Assembly: GCF_014649535.1 (NCBI RefSeq)
Contig: NZ_BMTF01000037.1
Span: 1-43,757 of the forward strand
Direction of reading: 5' to 3'
DNA length: 43,757 nucleotides
Origin: Streptomyces gelaticus
Lineage (GTDB): Bacteria > Actinomycetota > Actinomycetes > Streptomycetales > Streptomycetaceae
The notes under the pieces are model-generated. The model worked only from the letters and a program-made list of their open reading frames with translations. It was not told where the DNA came from and ran no database searches. Positions within the stretch are counted from its first letter, which is position 1. Each line of letters opens with the position of its first letter. The position numbers and the translations under genes were made by a program. This document shows, piece after piece, positions 15,378 to 23,890 of this stretch.

Positions 15378-16694
15378 ATGGCTTGTGTGAGCTTTCCCTA
15401 TGACGCCCCAGTTTCGCAGACGCTTTTCGACCGCGCGTCCCTCGTGACGCCCGGCGGCGTGAACTCCCCCGTCCGTGCCTTCCGGGCGGTGGGCGGTACG
15501 CCCCGCTTCATGGTTTCCGGCAGCGGGCCGTACCTCACCGACGCCGACGGCCGCGAGTATGTCGACCTCGTGTGCTCGTGGGGGCCGATGATCCTCGGCC
15601 ACTCCCACCCGGAGGTCATCGCCGCAGTCCAGGAGGCCGTCGCCCGCGGGACCTCGTTCGGTACGCCCGGTGAGGGCGAGGTCGCGCTCGCCGAGGAGAT
15701 CGTGGCCCGGGTCGAGCCCGTGGAGCAGGTGCGGCTGGTGTCGTCCGGCACCGAGGCGACCATGTCCGCGATCCGGCTGGCCCGCGGGTTCACCGGCCGG
15801 GCCAAGGTGGTGAAGTTCGCCGGCTGCTACCACGGCCACGTCGACGCGCTGCTCGCCGCCGCCGGTTCCGGGGTCGCGACCTTCGGCCTCCCGGACACCC
15901 CCGGGGTCACCGGCGCGCAGGCCGGCGACACGATCGTGCTGCCGTACAACGACCTGGACGCCGTCCGCGAGGCGTTCGCCGCGCACCCCGGCGAGATCGC
16001 CTGTGTGATCACCGAGGCGTCGCCGGGCAACATGGGTGTCGTACCGCCGCTGGACGGTTTCAACGCCGGGCTCAAGGAGCTCTGCGCCGCGAACGGTGCG
16101 CTCTACATCTCCGACGAGGTCATGACCGGCTTCCGTACGTCGAAGGCCGGCTGGTTCGGCGTCGACGGGGTGCGGCCCGACCTGATGACCTTCGGCAAGG
16201 TCATGGGCGGCGGCTTCCCGGCCGCGGCCTTCGGCGGACGCGCGGACGTGATGGCCCACCTCGCTCCGGCCGGCCCCGTCTACCAGGCGGGCACCCTCTC
16301 CGGGAACCCCATCGCCACCGCCGCCGGTCTCGCCCAGCTGCGGCTGCTCGACGACGCGGCCTACGCCAAGGTGGACGCGGTCTCCGCGGAGATCCGCGGC
16401 CTGGTCAGCGAGGCGCTGGCCAAGGAGGGCGTGGCGCACACCGTGCAGGCGGCGAGCAACATGTTCTCCGTCTTCTTCACCGACCGCCCGGTGCGGAACT
16501 ACGAGGACGCCAAGCAGCAGGAAGCTTTCCGCTTCACCGCCTTCTTCCACTCGCTGCTGTCGCAGGGTGTCTACCTCCCGCCGTCGGCCTTCGAGTCCTG
16601 GTTCGTCTCCACCGCCCACGACACGCAGGCAGTCGAGCGCATCGCCGCCGCTCTGCCCGCCGCCGCCCGCGCCGCCTCGGAGGCCACCGCATGA
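15378..16694 (+). CDS. hemL: Glutamate-1-semialdehyde 2,1-aminomutase
   Basis: 438 residues, full length. It converts glutamate-1-semialdehyde to 5-aminolevulinate, the last step of the C5 route that feeds haem, sirohaem and cobalamin. It is a class III PLP enzyme: SSGTEA (122-127) binds the cofactor phosphate, DEV (from D246) contacts the pyridine nitrogen, and K274 in TFGKVMGGGFP is the Schiff-base lysine. The ATG at 15378 has no clear ribosome binding site; a GTG nine bases later (15387) would give the start VSFPYDAP, which fits the family about as well. The stop overlaps the histidine phosphatase start (ATGA). Confidence 0.96.
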   Translation: MACVSFPYDAPVSQTLFDRASLVTPGGVNSPVRAFRAVGGTPRFMVSGSGPYLTDADGREYVDLVCSWGPMILGHSHPEVIAAVQEAVARGTSFGTPGEGEVALAEEIVARVEPVEQVRLVSSGTEATMSAIRLARGFTGRAKVVKFAGCYHGHVDALLAAAGSGVATFGLPDTPGVTGAQAGDTIVLPYNDLDAVREAFAAHPGEIACVITEASPGNMGVVPPLDGFNAGLKELCAANGALYISDEVMTGFRTSKAGWFGVDGVRPDLMTFGKVMGGGFPAAAFGGRADVMAHLAPAGPVYQAGTLSGNPIATAAGLAQLRLLDDAAYAKVDAVSAEIRGLVSEALAKEGVAHTVQAASNMFSVFFTDRPVRNYEDAKQQEAFRFTAFFHSLLSQGVYLPPSAFESWFVSTAHDTQAVERIAAALPAAARAASEATA

Positions 16695-17407
16695 GCGAGA
16701 ACGGAAACCGCACGGACGACGGAGGCCGCAAGGACAAGGACATCACCGTCGTCCATCTGATGCGGCACGGCGAGGTGCACAACCCGGAGGGCGTGCTCTA
16801 CGGCCGCCGCCCCGGCTACCACCTCTCCGAGCTCGGCCGGCAGATGGCCGGCAGGGTCGCCGAGCACCTCGCGGGCCGCGACATCACCCATGTCGTCGCC
16901 TCCCCGCTGGAGCGCGCCCAGGAGACGGCCACGCCGATCGCCGAGACGCACGGCCTGGACCTGGCCACCGACGAGCGGCTCATCGAGGCGGCCAACGTCT
17001 TCGAGGGCAAGACCTTCGGCGTCGGCGACGGCGCGCTGCGCAAGCCGGACAACTGGAAGCACCTGACGAACCCGTTCCGGCCCTCGTGGGGCGAGCCGTA
17101 CATCGAGCAGGTCGTACGGATGATGGGCGCGCTGGACGCCGCGCGCGACGCGGCCCGCGGCCACGAGGCGGTCTGCGTCAGCCACCAGCTGCCGATCTGG
17201 ATCGTGCGGAGCTTCGTCGAGCGGCGGCGGCTGTGGCACGACCCGCGCAAGCGGCAGTGCACCCTCGCCTCGCTGACCAGCTTCACGTACCAGGGCGACA
17301 AGATCGTGTCGGTCGGGTACTCGGAGCCGGCGCGGGACCTGGTGCCGGCGCATCTGCTGGCCGGAGCGAAGCCGGTGAAGGGGAAGTCGAAGGCGTTCGG
17401 CGCGTAG
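16691..17407 (+). CDS. Histidine phosphatase (phosphoglycerate-mutase-like)
   Basis: 238 residues. The catalytic motif is LMRHGEV with H26; the second His is in VSHQLP (near H165). An R/K-rich C-terminal tail follows. The gene overlaps hemL by four bases, so the two are translationally coupled. The conserved pairing with hemL is known in Streptomyces, but the substrate is not. The long active-site insert (EAANVFEGKTFG) suggests a broad-specificity phosphatase rather than a glycolytic mutase. Confidence 0.93.
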   Translation: MSENGNRTDDGGRKDKDITVVHLMRHGEVHNPEGVLYGRRPGYHLSELGRQMAGRVAEHLAGRDITHVVASPLERAQETATPIAETHGLDLATDERLIEAANVFEGKTFGVGDGALRKPDNWKHLTNPFRPSWGEPYIEQVVRMMGALDAARDAARGHEAVCVSHQLPIWIVRSFVERRRLWHDPRKRQCTLASLTSFTYQGDKIVSVGYSEPARDLVPAHLLAGAKPVKGKSKAFGA

Positions 17408-17425
17408 CCGGCCCACGGGGCCGGC
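17407..17425 (+). terminator. Hairpin directly after the histidine phosphatase stop
   Basis: An 8-bp perfect stem (17407-17414 with 17418-17425) with a 3-base loop begins on the last base of the stop codon. It is followed by a very G-rich stretch. Confidence 0.5.
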
Positions 17426-17496
17426 GGGGCGGGGCGCGGGGGCCCCGGGCCCGGGTGCCGGATGCTGAGTCGTCCTTGGTTCGCGTTTTGTCCTCG

Positions 17497-17535
17497 ATCG
17501 CCGGACGGGCTTGATCTTTTCGCCCGTCCGGCGAT
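17497..17535. terminator. ATCGCCGGACGGGC inverted repeat
   Basis: A 14-bp perfect inverted repeat (17497-17510 with 17522-17535) encloses an 11-base T-rich loop. From general experience this CCGGACGGGC-type repeat is dispersed at gene ends in many Streptomyces genomes. It is the likely main terminator for the hemL operon and may act in both directions. It is the main recognisable element in the 316-base gap from 17408 to 17723. Confidence 0.7.
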
Positions 17536-17614
17536 TGCTGTCTTCGGGGGTGGTTGAAGCGATGCTCCCACGCCACCTGCTGGGCCATGTGGTCGATCGC
17601 GACTGAGGCCTAGT

Positions 17615-17689
17615 CATACAAAGAATCATGTGTTAATTCGCGGAACCCCCGTGTTGATTCCATCATCTAAGTGATCGCCAGTTTGTATG
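17615..17689. promoter_or_regulatory. Spaced inverted repeat upstream of the Tat lipoprotein gene
   Basis: CATACAAA (17615-17622) and its exact complement TTTGTATG (17682-17689) flank 59 bases of unusually AT-rich DNA. They lie 35 to 109 bases upstream of the start codon of the next gene. The layout could be a dimeric regulator site or a looping pair; the promoter itself is not clear. Confidence 0.4.
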
Positions 17690-17723
17690 GACTTTAGGCA
17701 AAACGACCGCAGATGGGGTAATC

Positions 17724-18974
17724 ATGCGTGACATCAGCCGGAGGGGTCTGCTCGGAGCCGGACTGGGAGCCGCCGCCGCCGTCGGGGTGGCGGGCTGCGG
17801 CACCTTCGGCTCCTCGGACACGAGCCGGTCGGGGACCACGGGGGAGAAGGGTTCCGACGGAAGCACGCGCGGAACCGGGTCCGAGAAGAAGGACGTCCGG
17901 AAGATCGGTGACGGTTCCACCGCGGACACCGGGAAGCAGCCGCACCAGCCCGCCAAGCCGGTCCCGCTCGAACCCGGGCAGACGCCGCCGCAGTTCGTGA
18001 TCTTCTCCTGGGACGGGGCGGGCGAGGTCGGCAACGGACTCTTCCCGCGCTTTCTGGAACTCGCCAAGGATCACGACGCGGCGATGACCTTCTTCCTGTC
18101 CGGGATCTATCTGCTGCCCGAGTCGAAGAAGTCCATGTACCGGCCGCCCAACAACCGCATCGGTGCTTCCGACATCGGATATCTCACCGACGGTCACATC
18201 AAGGAGACGCTGAAGAACGTCCGTCAGGCCTGGCTCGACGGGCACGAGATAGGAACCCACTTCAACGGGCATTTCTGCAGCGGTTCCGGATCGGTCGCGA
18301 ACTGGTCCTCCGCCCAGTGGCGGAGCGAAATCGATCAGGCGGTCTCCTTCGTCACCGAATGGCGTACGAACACCGGCTGGACCGACCTCGATCCGCTTCC
18401 TTTCGACTACCGCAAGGAACTGATCGGCGGTCGCGCCCCCTGTCTGCTCGGCCAGGAAAATCTGCTGCCCACGGCGAGCAAGCTCGGCTGGCGCTACGAC
18501 GCCAGCTCCCCCGGCGGCACCCAGATCTGGCCCAAGAAGCGGGAGGGCGTCTGGGATCTGCCGCTCCAGGCCATGCCGTTCCCGGGGCACAGCTTCGAGG
18601 TGCTCTCGATGGACTACAACATCCTCGCCAACCAGTCGCTGAATTCGACCAAGGGCATGCCGTCGCGCTACCCCGAATGGCGCGAGCAGGCCACCCAGTC
18701 GTACCTCGCCGGTTTCAACCGCGCGTACTCGACGAATCGCGCACCCTTCTACATCGGAAACCACTTCGAGGAGTGGAACGGCGGCATCTACATGGACGCC
18801 GTAGAGGCAGTGCTCAAGAAAATAGCGGGGAAGCCGGATGTGCGCCTCGTCTCCTTCCGGCAGTTCGTCGACTGGCTCGACGTCCAGACCCCGGCCGTGC
18901 TCGACAAGCTCCGCACGCTGGGGGTCGGACAGTCCCCCGAAGGCGGCTGGAACGCCTTCTTTAAACAAGCCTGA
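17724..18974 (+). CDS. Tat-exported lipoprotein related to polysaccharide deacetylases
   Basis: 416 residues. The N-terminus has a twin-arginine motif (SRRGLLGAG) and a lipobox-like GVAGC (C25), so it is probably exported folded and lipid-anchored. A Ser/Thr/Gly/Lys linker runs to about residue 90. The catalytic-type domain begins FVIFSWDGAG (D97) and contains GHEIGTHFNGHF with H179 and H183, resembling NodB motifs 1 and 2. Motif 1 is SWDG instead of the usual TFDD, so metal binding may differ and activity is not assured. Likely a cell-envelope glycan enzyme or binding protein. A weak GATGGGG precedes the ATG. The resA gene starts 67 bases downstream on the same strand. Confidence 0.8.
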   Translation: MRDISRRGLLGAGLGAAAAVGVAGCGTFGSSDTSRSGTTGEKGSDGSTRGTGSEKKDVRKIGDGSTADTGKQPHQPAKPVPLEPGQTPPQFVIFSWDGAGEVGNGLFPRFLELAKDHDAAMTFFLSGIYLLPESKKSMYRPPNNRIGASDIGYLTDGHIKETLKNVRQAWLDGHEIGTHFNGHFCSGSGSVANWSSAQWRSEIDQAVSFVTEWRTNTGWTDLDPLPFDYRKELIGGRAPCLLGQENLLPTASKLGWRYDASSPGGTQIWPKKREGVWDLPLQAMPFPGHSFEVLSMDYNILANQSLNSTKGMPSRYPEWREQATQSYLAGFNRAYSTNRAPFYIGNHFEEWNGGIYMDAVEAVLKKIAGKPDVRLVSFRQFVDWLDVQTPAVLDKLRTLGVGQSPEGGWNAFFKQA

Positions 18975-19041
18975 CAACGGGCTTTACGGGCACCGAGGGG
19001 GGTGCCCGAGATCGTCGAAACAGCCATGCGAAACTTTTCAC

Positions 19042-19653
19042 ATGAGCTATGGCCGCGCACCCCGACGCCGCTTCACCCTGCTCGCCGCCCCCGCAGCGGC
19101 CGCCGCCCTCGCCCTCACGCTGACCGCGTGCGGCGGGGACGGCAACAAGGCCGGCGGCGGTGGCAACACGAACTTCGTCACGGGCAGCGGCGGCATCTCC
19201 ACCGTGGACAAGGGCGACCGCAAGCCCGCCCCGAAGCTGGACGGCGAGACCCTCGAAGGCAAGCAGCTCGACGTCGCCGACTACAAGGGCAAGGTCGTCG
19301 TACTGAACATGTGGGGCTCGTGGTGCGGGCCCTGCCGCCTGGAGGCCCAGTACTTCACGCGGGTGGCGAAGGAGACGAAGGACAAGGGCGTCCAGTTCGT
19401 CGGGATCAACACCCGGGACCCCAAGAAGGGCCCCGCGATCAGTTTCGAGAAGGACTACGGGGTCCCCTACCCGAGCCTCTACGACCCGACCGGCAAGCTC
19501 ATGCTCCGCTTCCCCAAGGGCACGCTGCGTCCGCAGGCGATCCCGTCGACCGTGGTGCTGGACCGGGACGGGAAGATCGCCGCGCGTTCGCTGACCGCGC
19601 TCGACTCCGACAAGCTGCACAAGATGATCGACCCGCTGATCGCGGAGAAGTGA
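19042..19653 (+). CDS. resA: ResA-like thiol:disulfide lipoprotein
   Basis: 203 residues. Signal peptide with lipobox LTAC (C30), then a thioredoxin-like fold with the active site W-C95-G-P-C98 and the cis-proline region PSTVVLDRDGKI. In System II cytochrome c maturation, ResA reduces the apocytochrome haem-binding cysteines on the outer membrane face, receiving electrons from CcdA. It is followed after four bases by ccdA. No clear ribosome binding site is visible before the ATG at 19042, but this start gives a proper signal peptide. Confidence 0.92.
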   Translation: MSYGRAPRRRFTLLAAPAAAAALALTLTACGGDGNKAGGGGNTNFVTGSGGISTVDKGDRKPAPKLDGETLEGKQLDVADYKGKVVVLNMWGSWCGPCRLEAQYFTRVAKETKDKGVQFVGINTRDPKKGPAISFEKDYGVPYPSLYDPTGKLMLRFPKGTLRPQAIPSTVVLDRDGKIAARSLTALDSDKLHKMIDPLIAEK

Positions 19654-19657
19654 TTCC

Positions 19658-20422
19658 GTGCACACCCTTGCCGCGCTCCAGGGCGAGAACCCGACCATCG
19701 TGGACGGGGCGCTGATCGTCGCCCTGCCCCTGGCCGCACTCGCCGGTCTGGTTTCGTTCTTCTCGCCGTGCGTCCTGCCGCTCGTCCCCGGATACCTCAG
19801 TTACGTCACCGGGGTCAGCGGCACGGACCTGGCGCAGGCCCGGCGCGGACGGATGGTCGCGGGCGCCTCGCTCTTCGTGCTCGGCTTCACCGCCGTGTTC
19901 GTCTCCGGCGGCGCCCTCTTCGGCTTCTTCGGCCAGACCCTCCAGGAGCAGAGCGGGATCCTCACCAAGATCCTCGGCGTGCTGATGATCCTGATGGGGA
20001 TCTTCTTCATGGGCCTGATGCCCTGGATGACGCAGCGTGAGTTCCGCATCCACAAGAGGCCGGTGACCGGGCTGGCGGGCGCACCGCTGCTGGGCGCCCT
20101 CTTCGGGATCGGCTGGACCCCGTGCCTCGGCCCGACGCTCAGTTCGGTGAGCATGCTCGCCCTGGAACAGGGCACCGCCGTACGCGGGGCGATACTGACC
20201 GTCGCGTACTGCCTCGGCCTCGGCGTCCCCTTCGTGCTCGCCGCCGTCGCCTTCCGCAAGGCGCTCGGCGCGTTCGGCTGGGTCAAGCGGCACTACGCAT
20301 GGGTCATGCGCATCGGTGGCGTCATGATGATCGCGACCGGTCTGCTCCTGCTGACCGGCGTGTGGGGCACGATGATGCAGCAATTGCAGGGCTGGTCCGA
20401 CGGCTTCACGGTGGGGATCTGA
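19658..20422 (+). CDS. ccdA: CcdA-type thiol-disulfide transmembrane transporter
   Basis: 254 residues with six predicted membrane helices, as in CcdA and the core of DsbD. The two redox cysteines are in SFFSPCVLPLVPGYLSY and GWTPCLGPTLSSV. CcdA carries reducing equivalents from cytoplasmic thioredoxin to ResA. The GTG start at 19658 has GGAG ten bases upstream, inside the end of resA. It lies between resA and resB and is clearly part of the same operon. Confidence 0.95.
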   Translation: MHTLAALQGENPTIVDGALIVALPLAALAGLVSFFSPCVLPLVPGYLSYVTGVSGTDLAQARRGRMVAGASLFVLGFTAVFVSGGALFGFFGQTLQEQSGILTKILGVLMILMGIFFMGLMPWMTQREFRIHKRPVTGLAGAPLLGALFGIGWTPCLGPTLSSVSMLALEQGTAVRGAILTVAYCLGLGVPFVLAAVAFRKALGAFGWVKRHYAWVMRIGGVMMIATGLLLLTGVWGTMMQQLQGWSDGFTVGI

Positions 20423-20427
20423 GTTCC

Positions 20428-22218
20428 ATGAGCAACACCAAGTCCAACCCCCCCGCCCCCGAGCGCGAGCGCCCGGACGAGCGGGACCGGGAGAACGCCC
20501 CCGAACTGGGCGCCGCCGGCTCCCAGCTCTCCACCGCCCCGCGCGAGGAGAGCGCGGCCGGACTGCCCGCCATGGGCGTCATCGGCTGGGCCCGCTGGTT
20601 CTGGCGGCAGCTCACCTCGATGCGGGTCGCGCTGATCCTGCTCTTCCTGCTCTCGCTCGGCGCCGTCCCCGGCTCGCTGATCCCGCAGAACAGCGTGGAC
20701 GAGATGAAGGTGGAGACCTTCAAGAAGGCCCACACCACCGTTTCGCCGATCTACGAGAAGCTCCAGTTCTTCGACGTCTACAGCTCGGTGTGGTTCTCCG
20801 CGATCTACATCCTGCTGTTCATCTCGCTCATCGGCTGCATCGTGCCGCGCACCGGCCAGTTCATCGGCCAGCTGCGCAGCCGGCCGCCGGGCGCCCCCAA
20901 GCGCCTCACCAGGCTGCCCGCGTACACCACCTGGCGCACCGAGGCCGGGCCCGAGCAGGTCCGCGAGGCCGCGCTCGCGATGATGCGCAAGCGGCGCTAC
21001 CGCGCGCACATCGTGGGCGACGCGATCGCTGCGGAGAAGGGCTATCTGCGCGAGGCCGGGAACCTGGTCTTCCATGTCGCCCTGATCGTGATGCTGGTGG
21101 CGTTCGCCTTCGGACAGCTCTTCAAGTCCGAGGGCGGCAAGCTGATCGTCGAGGGCGACGGCTTCTCCAACACGCTCACCCAGTACGACGACTTCAAGTC
21201 CGGCTCGCTCTTCGACGACGACTCGCTCGTCCCGTTCAGCTTCACGCTCGACAAGTTCACCGGTACGTACGAGCGCAGCGGCCCCCAGATCGGTACGCCC
21301 AGGACCTACGAGGCCCATGTGACGTACGAGAAGGGCGCGTACGGCAAGCCGCAGAAGACCGTCATCAGGGTCAACGAGCCCCTCGTCGTCGACGGCACCA
21401 AGGTCTATCTCAACGCGCACGGCTACGCGCCCATCGTCTCGGTCAAGGACGGCAGGGGCAAGGAGGTCTACCGCAACGCGGTGCCGCTGCTGCCCATCGA
21501 CAACAACGTCACCTCGACCGGTGCGATCAAGGTGTTCGACGGCTACCGCGACAAGAACGGCAAGAAGACCCAGCTGGGCTTCCAGGCGTTCTTCGTGCCG
21601 ACCTTCGCGGGCAACGGCAAGGGCACGATGTTCTCGCAGTTCCCGGCTCCCGACATGCCCGTACTGGCCCTCAACGGCTACTACGGCTACCTCGGTCCCG
21701 ACTCCGGCCTCGCGCAGAACGTGTACCAGCTGGACAAGACCAAGATGAAGGAGTTCAAGGACGCCGACGGCAACCAGCTCAAGCAGCGCCTGCTGGTCGG
21801 CGAGACGATGAAGCTGCCCGACGGCGCGGGCTCCATCACCTTCGAAGGCATCCAGGAGTGGGCCAGCTTCCAGATCTCGGAGCAGCCGGCCAGTGGCTGG
21901 GCGCTCACCGGGGCCGTCGCCGCGATCGCCGGACTCGCGGGCTCGCTCTTCATCCAGCGGCGCCGGGTCTGGGTACGGGCGGTCACCGGCGCGGACGGTG
22001 TCACGGTCGTCGAAATGGCGGGTCTCGGCCGCAGCGAGTCCGCCAAGCTTCCCGAGGAGCTGGCCGATCTCGCGGTCACGCTCATCGCCTCGGCGCCCGC
22101 CGCGCCCGAGGCCGATACCGCGCCCGGCACCGATACCGAGCCCGGTTCATCCCCCGAACCGGATTCCGACTCCGTCGAAGAATCCTCCGAAGAACCTGCC
22201 GAAGGGGCTGAGAAGTGA
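20428..22218 (+). CDS. resB: ResB/Ccs1 cytochrome c maturation protein
   Basis: 596 residues. A charged N-terminal 50 residues precedes three membrane helices (WARWFWRQLTSMRVALILLF; SVWFSAIYILLFISLIG; LVFHVALIVMLVAFAFGQL), then a large extracytoplasmic domain (about 230-490) and a final helix (GWALTGAVAAIAGLAGSLF). The C-terminal tail is rich in Pro/Glu/Ser. ResB and CcsA form the haem export and apocytochrome ligation complex (System II). The start lies five bases after ccdA and the stop overlaps the ccsA start. Confidence 0.95.
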   Translation: MSNTKSNPPAPERERPDERDRENAPELGAAGSQLSTAPREESAAGLPAMGVIGWARWFWRQLTSMRVALILLFLLSLGAVPGSLIPQNSVDEMKVETFKKAHTTVSPIYEKLQFFDVYSSVWFSAIYILLFISLIGCIVPRTGQFIGQLRSRPPGAPKRLTRLPAYTTWRTEAGPEQVREAALAMMRKRRYRAHIVGDAIAAEKGYLREAGNLVFHVALIVMLVAFAFGQLFKSEGGKLIVEGDGFSNTLTQYDDFKSGSLFDDDSLVPFSFTLDKFTGTYERSGPQIGTPRTYEAHVTYEKGAYGKPQKTVIRVNEPLVVDGTKVYLNAHGYAPIVSVKDGRGKEVYRNAVPLLPIDNNVTSTGAIKVFDGYRDKNGKKTQLGFQAFFVPTFAGNGKGTMFSQFPAPDMPVLALNGYYGYLGPDSGLAQNVYQLDKTKMKEFKDADGNQLKQRLLVGETMKLPDGAGSITFEGIQEWASFQISEQPASGWALTGAVAAIAGLAGSLFIQRRRVWVRAVTGADGVTVVEMAGLGRSESAKLPEELADLAVTLIASAPAAPEADTAPGTDTEPGSSPEPDSDSVEESSEEPAEGAEK

Positions 22219-23303
22219 ATCTCGCCGCCGCAACCAACGAGAACCTGGCGCACACCAGCAATGTGCTGATCTATTCGTCGATGGCCGTCTACACCCTGGC
22301 GTTCTTCGCGCACATCGCGGAATGGGTGTTCGGCAGCCGCAGCAAGGTCGGCCGCACCGCCGCCGCGCTGACCGGGGCCGAGGGCGCGGGCGCCGGCGGC
22401 TCGGTGAAGGTGCAGGTCGCGCAGAAGGGCGGCGGCACCGCCGTACTGGACCGCCCGAAGATCGTCACGCGCTCCGCGGCCGGTACCCGCGACGTGCCGG
22501 ACGGGCCCGGCGCGGCCGGCGGCACGTTCAAGGGCGACCTCTACGGGCGCATGGCGGTCTCCATGACCGTGCTCGCCTTCCTCGTCGAGGCCGGCGGAGT
22601 CATCACCCGCGCGATGTCCGTGCAGCGTGCCCCCTGGGGCAACATGTACGAGTTCTCCATCACCTTCTCCACGGTGGCGGTCGGCGCGTACCTGACCCTG
22701 CTCGCGCTGAAGAAGAACGTCCGCTGGATGGGACTGCTCCTGGTCACCACCGTCCTGCTGGACCTCGGCATCGCGACCACCTGGCTCTACACCGACAGCG
22801 ACCAGCTGGTGCCCGCGCTGCACTCGTACTGGCTGTGGATCCACGTCTCCACCGCCATCCTCTGCGGCGCCGTCTTCTACCTCGGTGCGGTCGCCACCCT
22901 GCTCTACCTCTTCCGCGACAGCTACGAGAGCAAGCTCGCGAACGGCGGTCAGCCCGGTTCGTTCGCCCAGTCCGTGCTCTCCCGGCTGCCCGCCGCCGCG
23001 ACGCTCGACAAGTTCTCGTACCGCATCAACGCCGCCGTCTTCCCGCTGTGGACGTTCACGATCATCGCGGGCGCCATCTGGGCGGGCGACGCATGGGGCC
23101 GCTACTGGGGCTGGGACCCCAAGGAGGTCTGGTCCTTCATCACCTGGGTCGCGTACGCCTGCTACCTGCACGCACGCGCCACCGCGGGCTGGAAGGGCCG
23201 CAAGGCCGCCTACCTGGCGCTGATCGCCTTCGGCTGCTGGCTCTTCAACTACTACGGCGTGAACATCTTCGTCACCGGCAAGCACTCCTACGCCGGCGTC
23301 TGA
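22215..23303 (+). CDS. ccsA: CcsA/ResC haem-handling protein, WWD family
   Basis: 362 residues, multi-pass membrane protein (this family member is also named ResC or CcsB in different schemes). The tryptophan-rich WWD loop WGRYWGWDPKEVW is at 294-306. Conserved histidines that ligand haem are expected near H203/H210 and H319. A Gly/Ala-rich, low-complexity cytoplasmic or loop segment (about 43-105) is inserted after the first helix, as in other actinobacterial members. The GTG start overlaps the resB stop by four bases (GTGA). Confidence 0.95.
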   Translation: MNLAAATNENLAHTSNVLIYSSMAVYTLAFFAHIAEWVFGSRSKVGRTAAALTGAEGAGAGGSVKVQVAQKGGGTAVLDRPKIVTRSAAGTRDVPDGPGAAGGTFKGDLYGRMAVSMTVLAFLVEAGGVITRAMSVQRAPWGNMYEFSITFSTVAVGAYLTLLALKKNVRWMGLLLVTTVLLDLGIATTWLYTDSDQLVPALHSYWLWIHVSTAILCGAVFYLGAVATLLYLFRDSYESKLANGGQPGSFAQSVLSRLPAAATLDKFSYRINAAVFPLWTFTIIAGAIWAGDAWGRYWGWDPKEVWSFITWVAYACYLHARATAGWKGRKAAYLALIAFGCWLFNYYGVNIFVTGKHSYAGV

Positions 23304-23317
23304 GCAGGTCCTGTACG

Positions 23318-23334
23318 GGTGCGGATCCCGCACC
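23318..23334 (+). terminator. Small hairpin after ccsA
   Basis: A 7-bp perfect stem (23318-23324 with 23328-23334) lies 15 bases past the ccsA stop and 20 bases before the next start. It may end part of the cytochrome operon transcript. Confidence 0.4.
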
Positions 23335-23353
23335 GCCGGGCCACGCTGGAACC

Positions 23354-23881
23354 ATGACCGATGCGCCCCCCGTCATCGAGCCCGGAACCAGCGAGACCCA
23401 TGGTGACCTGCACACTCTGAGGTTCGTGCTACGGCTGCCCCACCCCGTTCCGCGGGTGTGGGCAGCCGTTGCCAGTTCCAGGGGGCTGCCCGGCTGGCTC
23501 GCCGCCGCCGATCCCTTCGAACCGCGGGTGGGCGGCGCGATCACGCTCCGCTGGCTCAACACCGGCCCGGAGGGCCGGGCCACGGTCGCCTCCGGCAGGG
23601 TCACCGCCTGGGACGTCGAGCGGGTCGCCGAATACACCCTCGAAGGGATTCACGGCCGCATCCGCTTCCACCTGGAACCCCCGCGCGGCGACCATGTGCT
23701 GCTGCGGTTCACCAATGGGTTCCGGGGCGACGACGAGCTGCGCCTGGACTGCCTGGCGGGCTGGCACGACCACTTCGGCTACCTCGTGGACGCGCTTGAC
23801 GGATACCCGGCCGACTGGTCGAAGTGGACCCCGGTGCGGTGGGCCGGGCTGCGCGAGGAGTACGTGGCGGCCGAGCGGTGA
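23354..23881 (+). CDS. SRPBCC (START/Bet v1-like) domain protein
   Basis: 175 residues, soluble. The pattern VLRLPHPVPRVWAAVASSRGLPGWL, then GGAITLRW, a WDVERVAEYTLEG strand and FTNGFRGDDELRLDCLAGWHDHFGYLVDAL is typical of the AHSA1/SRPBCC fold, which binds hydrophobic ligands. No particular ligand is indicated. It converges on the periplasmic-binding-type gene with nine bases between the stop codons. The ATG at 23354 is preceded by GGAA. Confidence 0.85.
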   Translation: MTDAPPVIEPGTSETHGDLHTLRFVLRLPHPVPRVWAAVASSRGLPGWLAAADPFEPRVGGAITLRWLNTGPEGRATVASGRVTAWDVERVAEYTLEGIHGRIRFHLEPPRGDHVLLRFTNGFRGDDELRLDCLAGWHDHFGYLVDALDGYPADWSKWTPVRWAGLREEYVAAER

Positions 23882-23890
23882 GAGGCGGCC

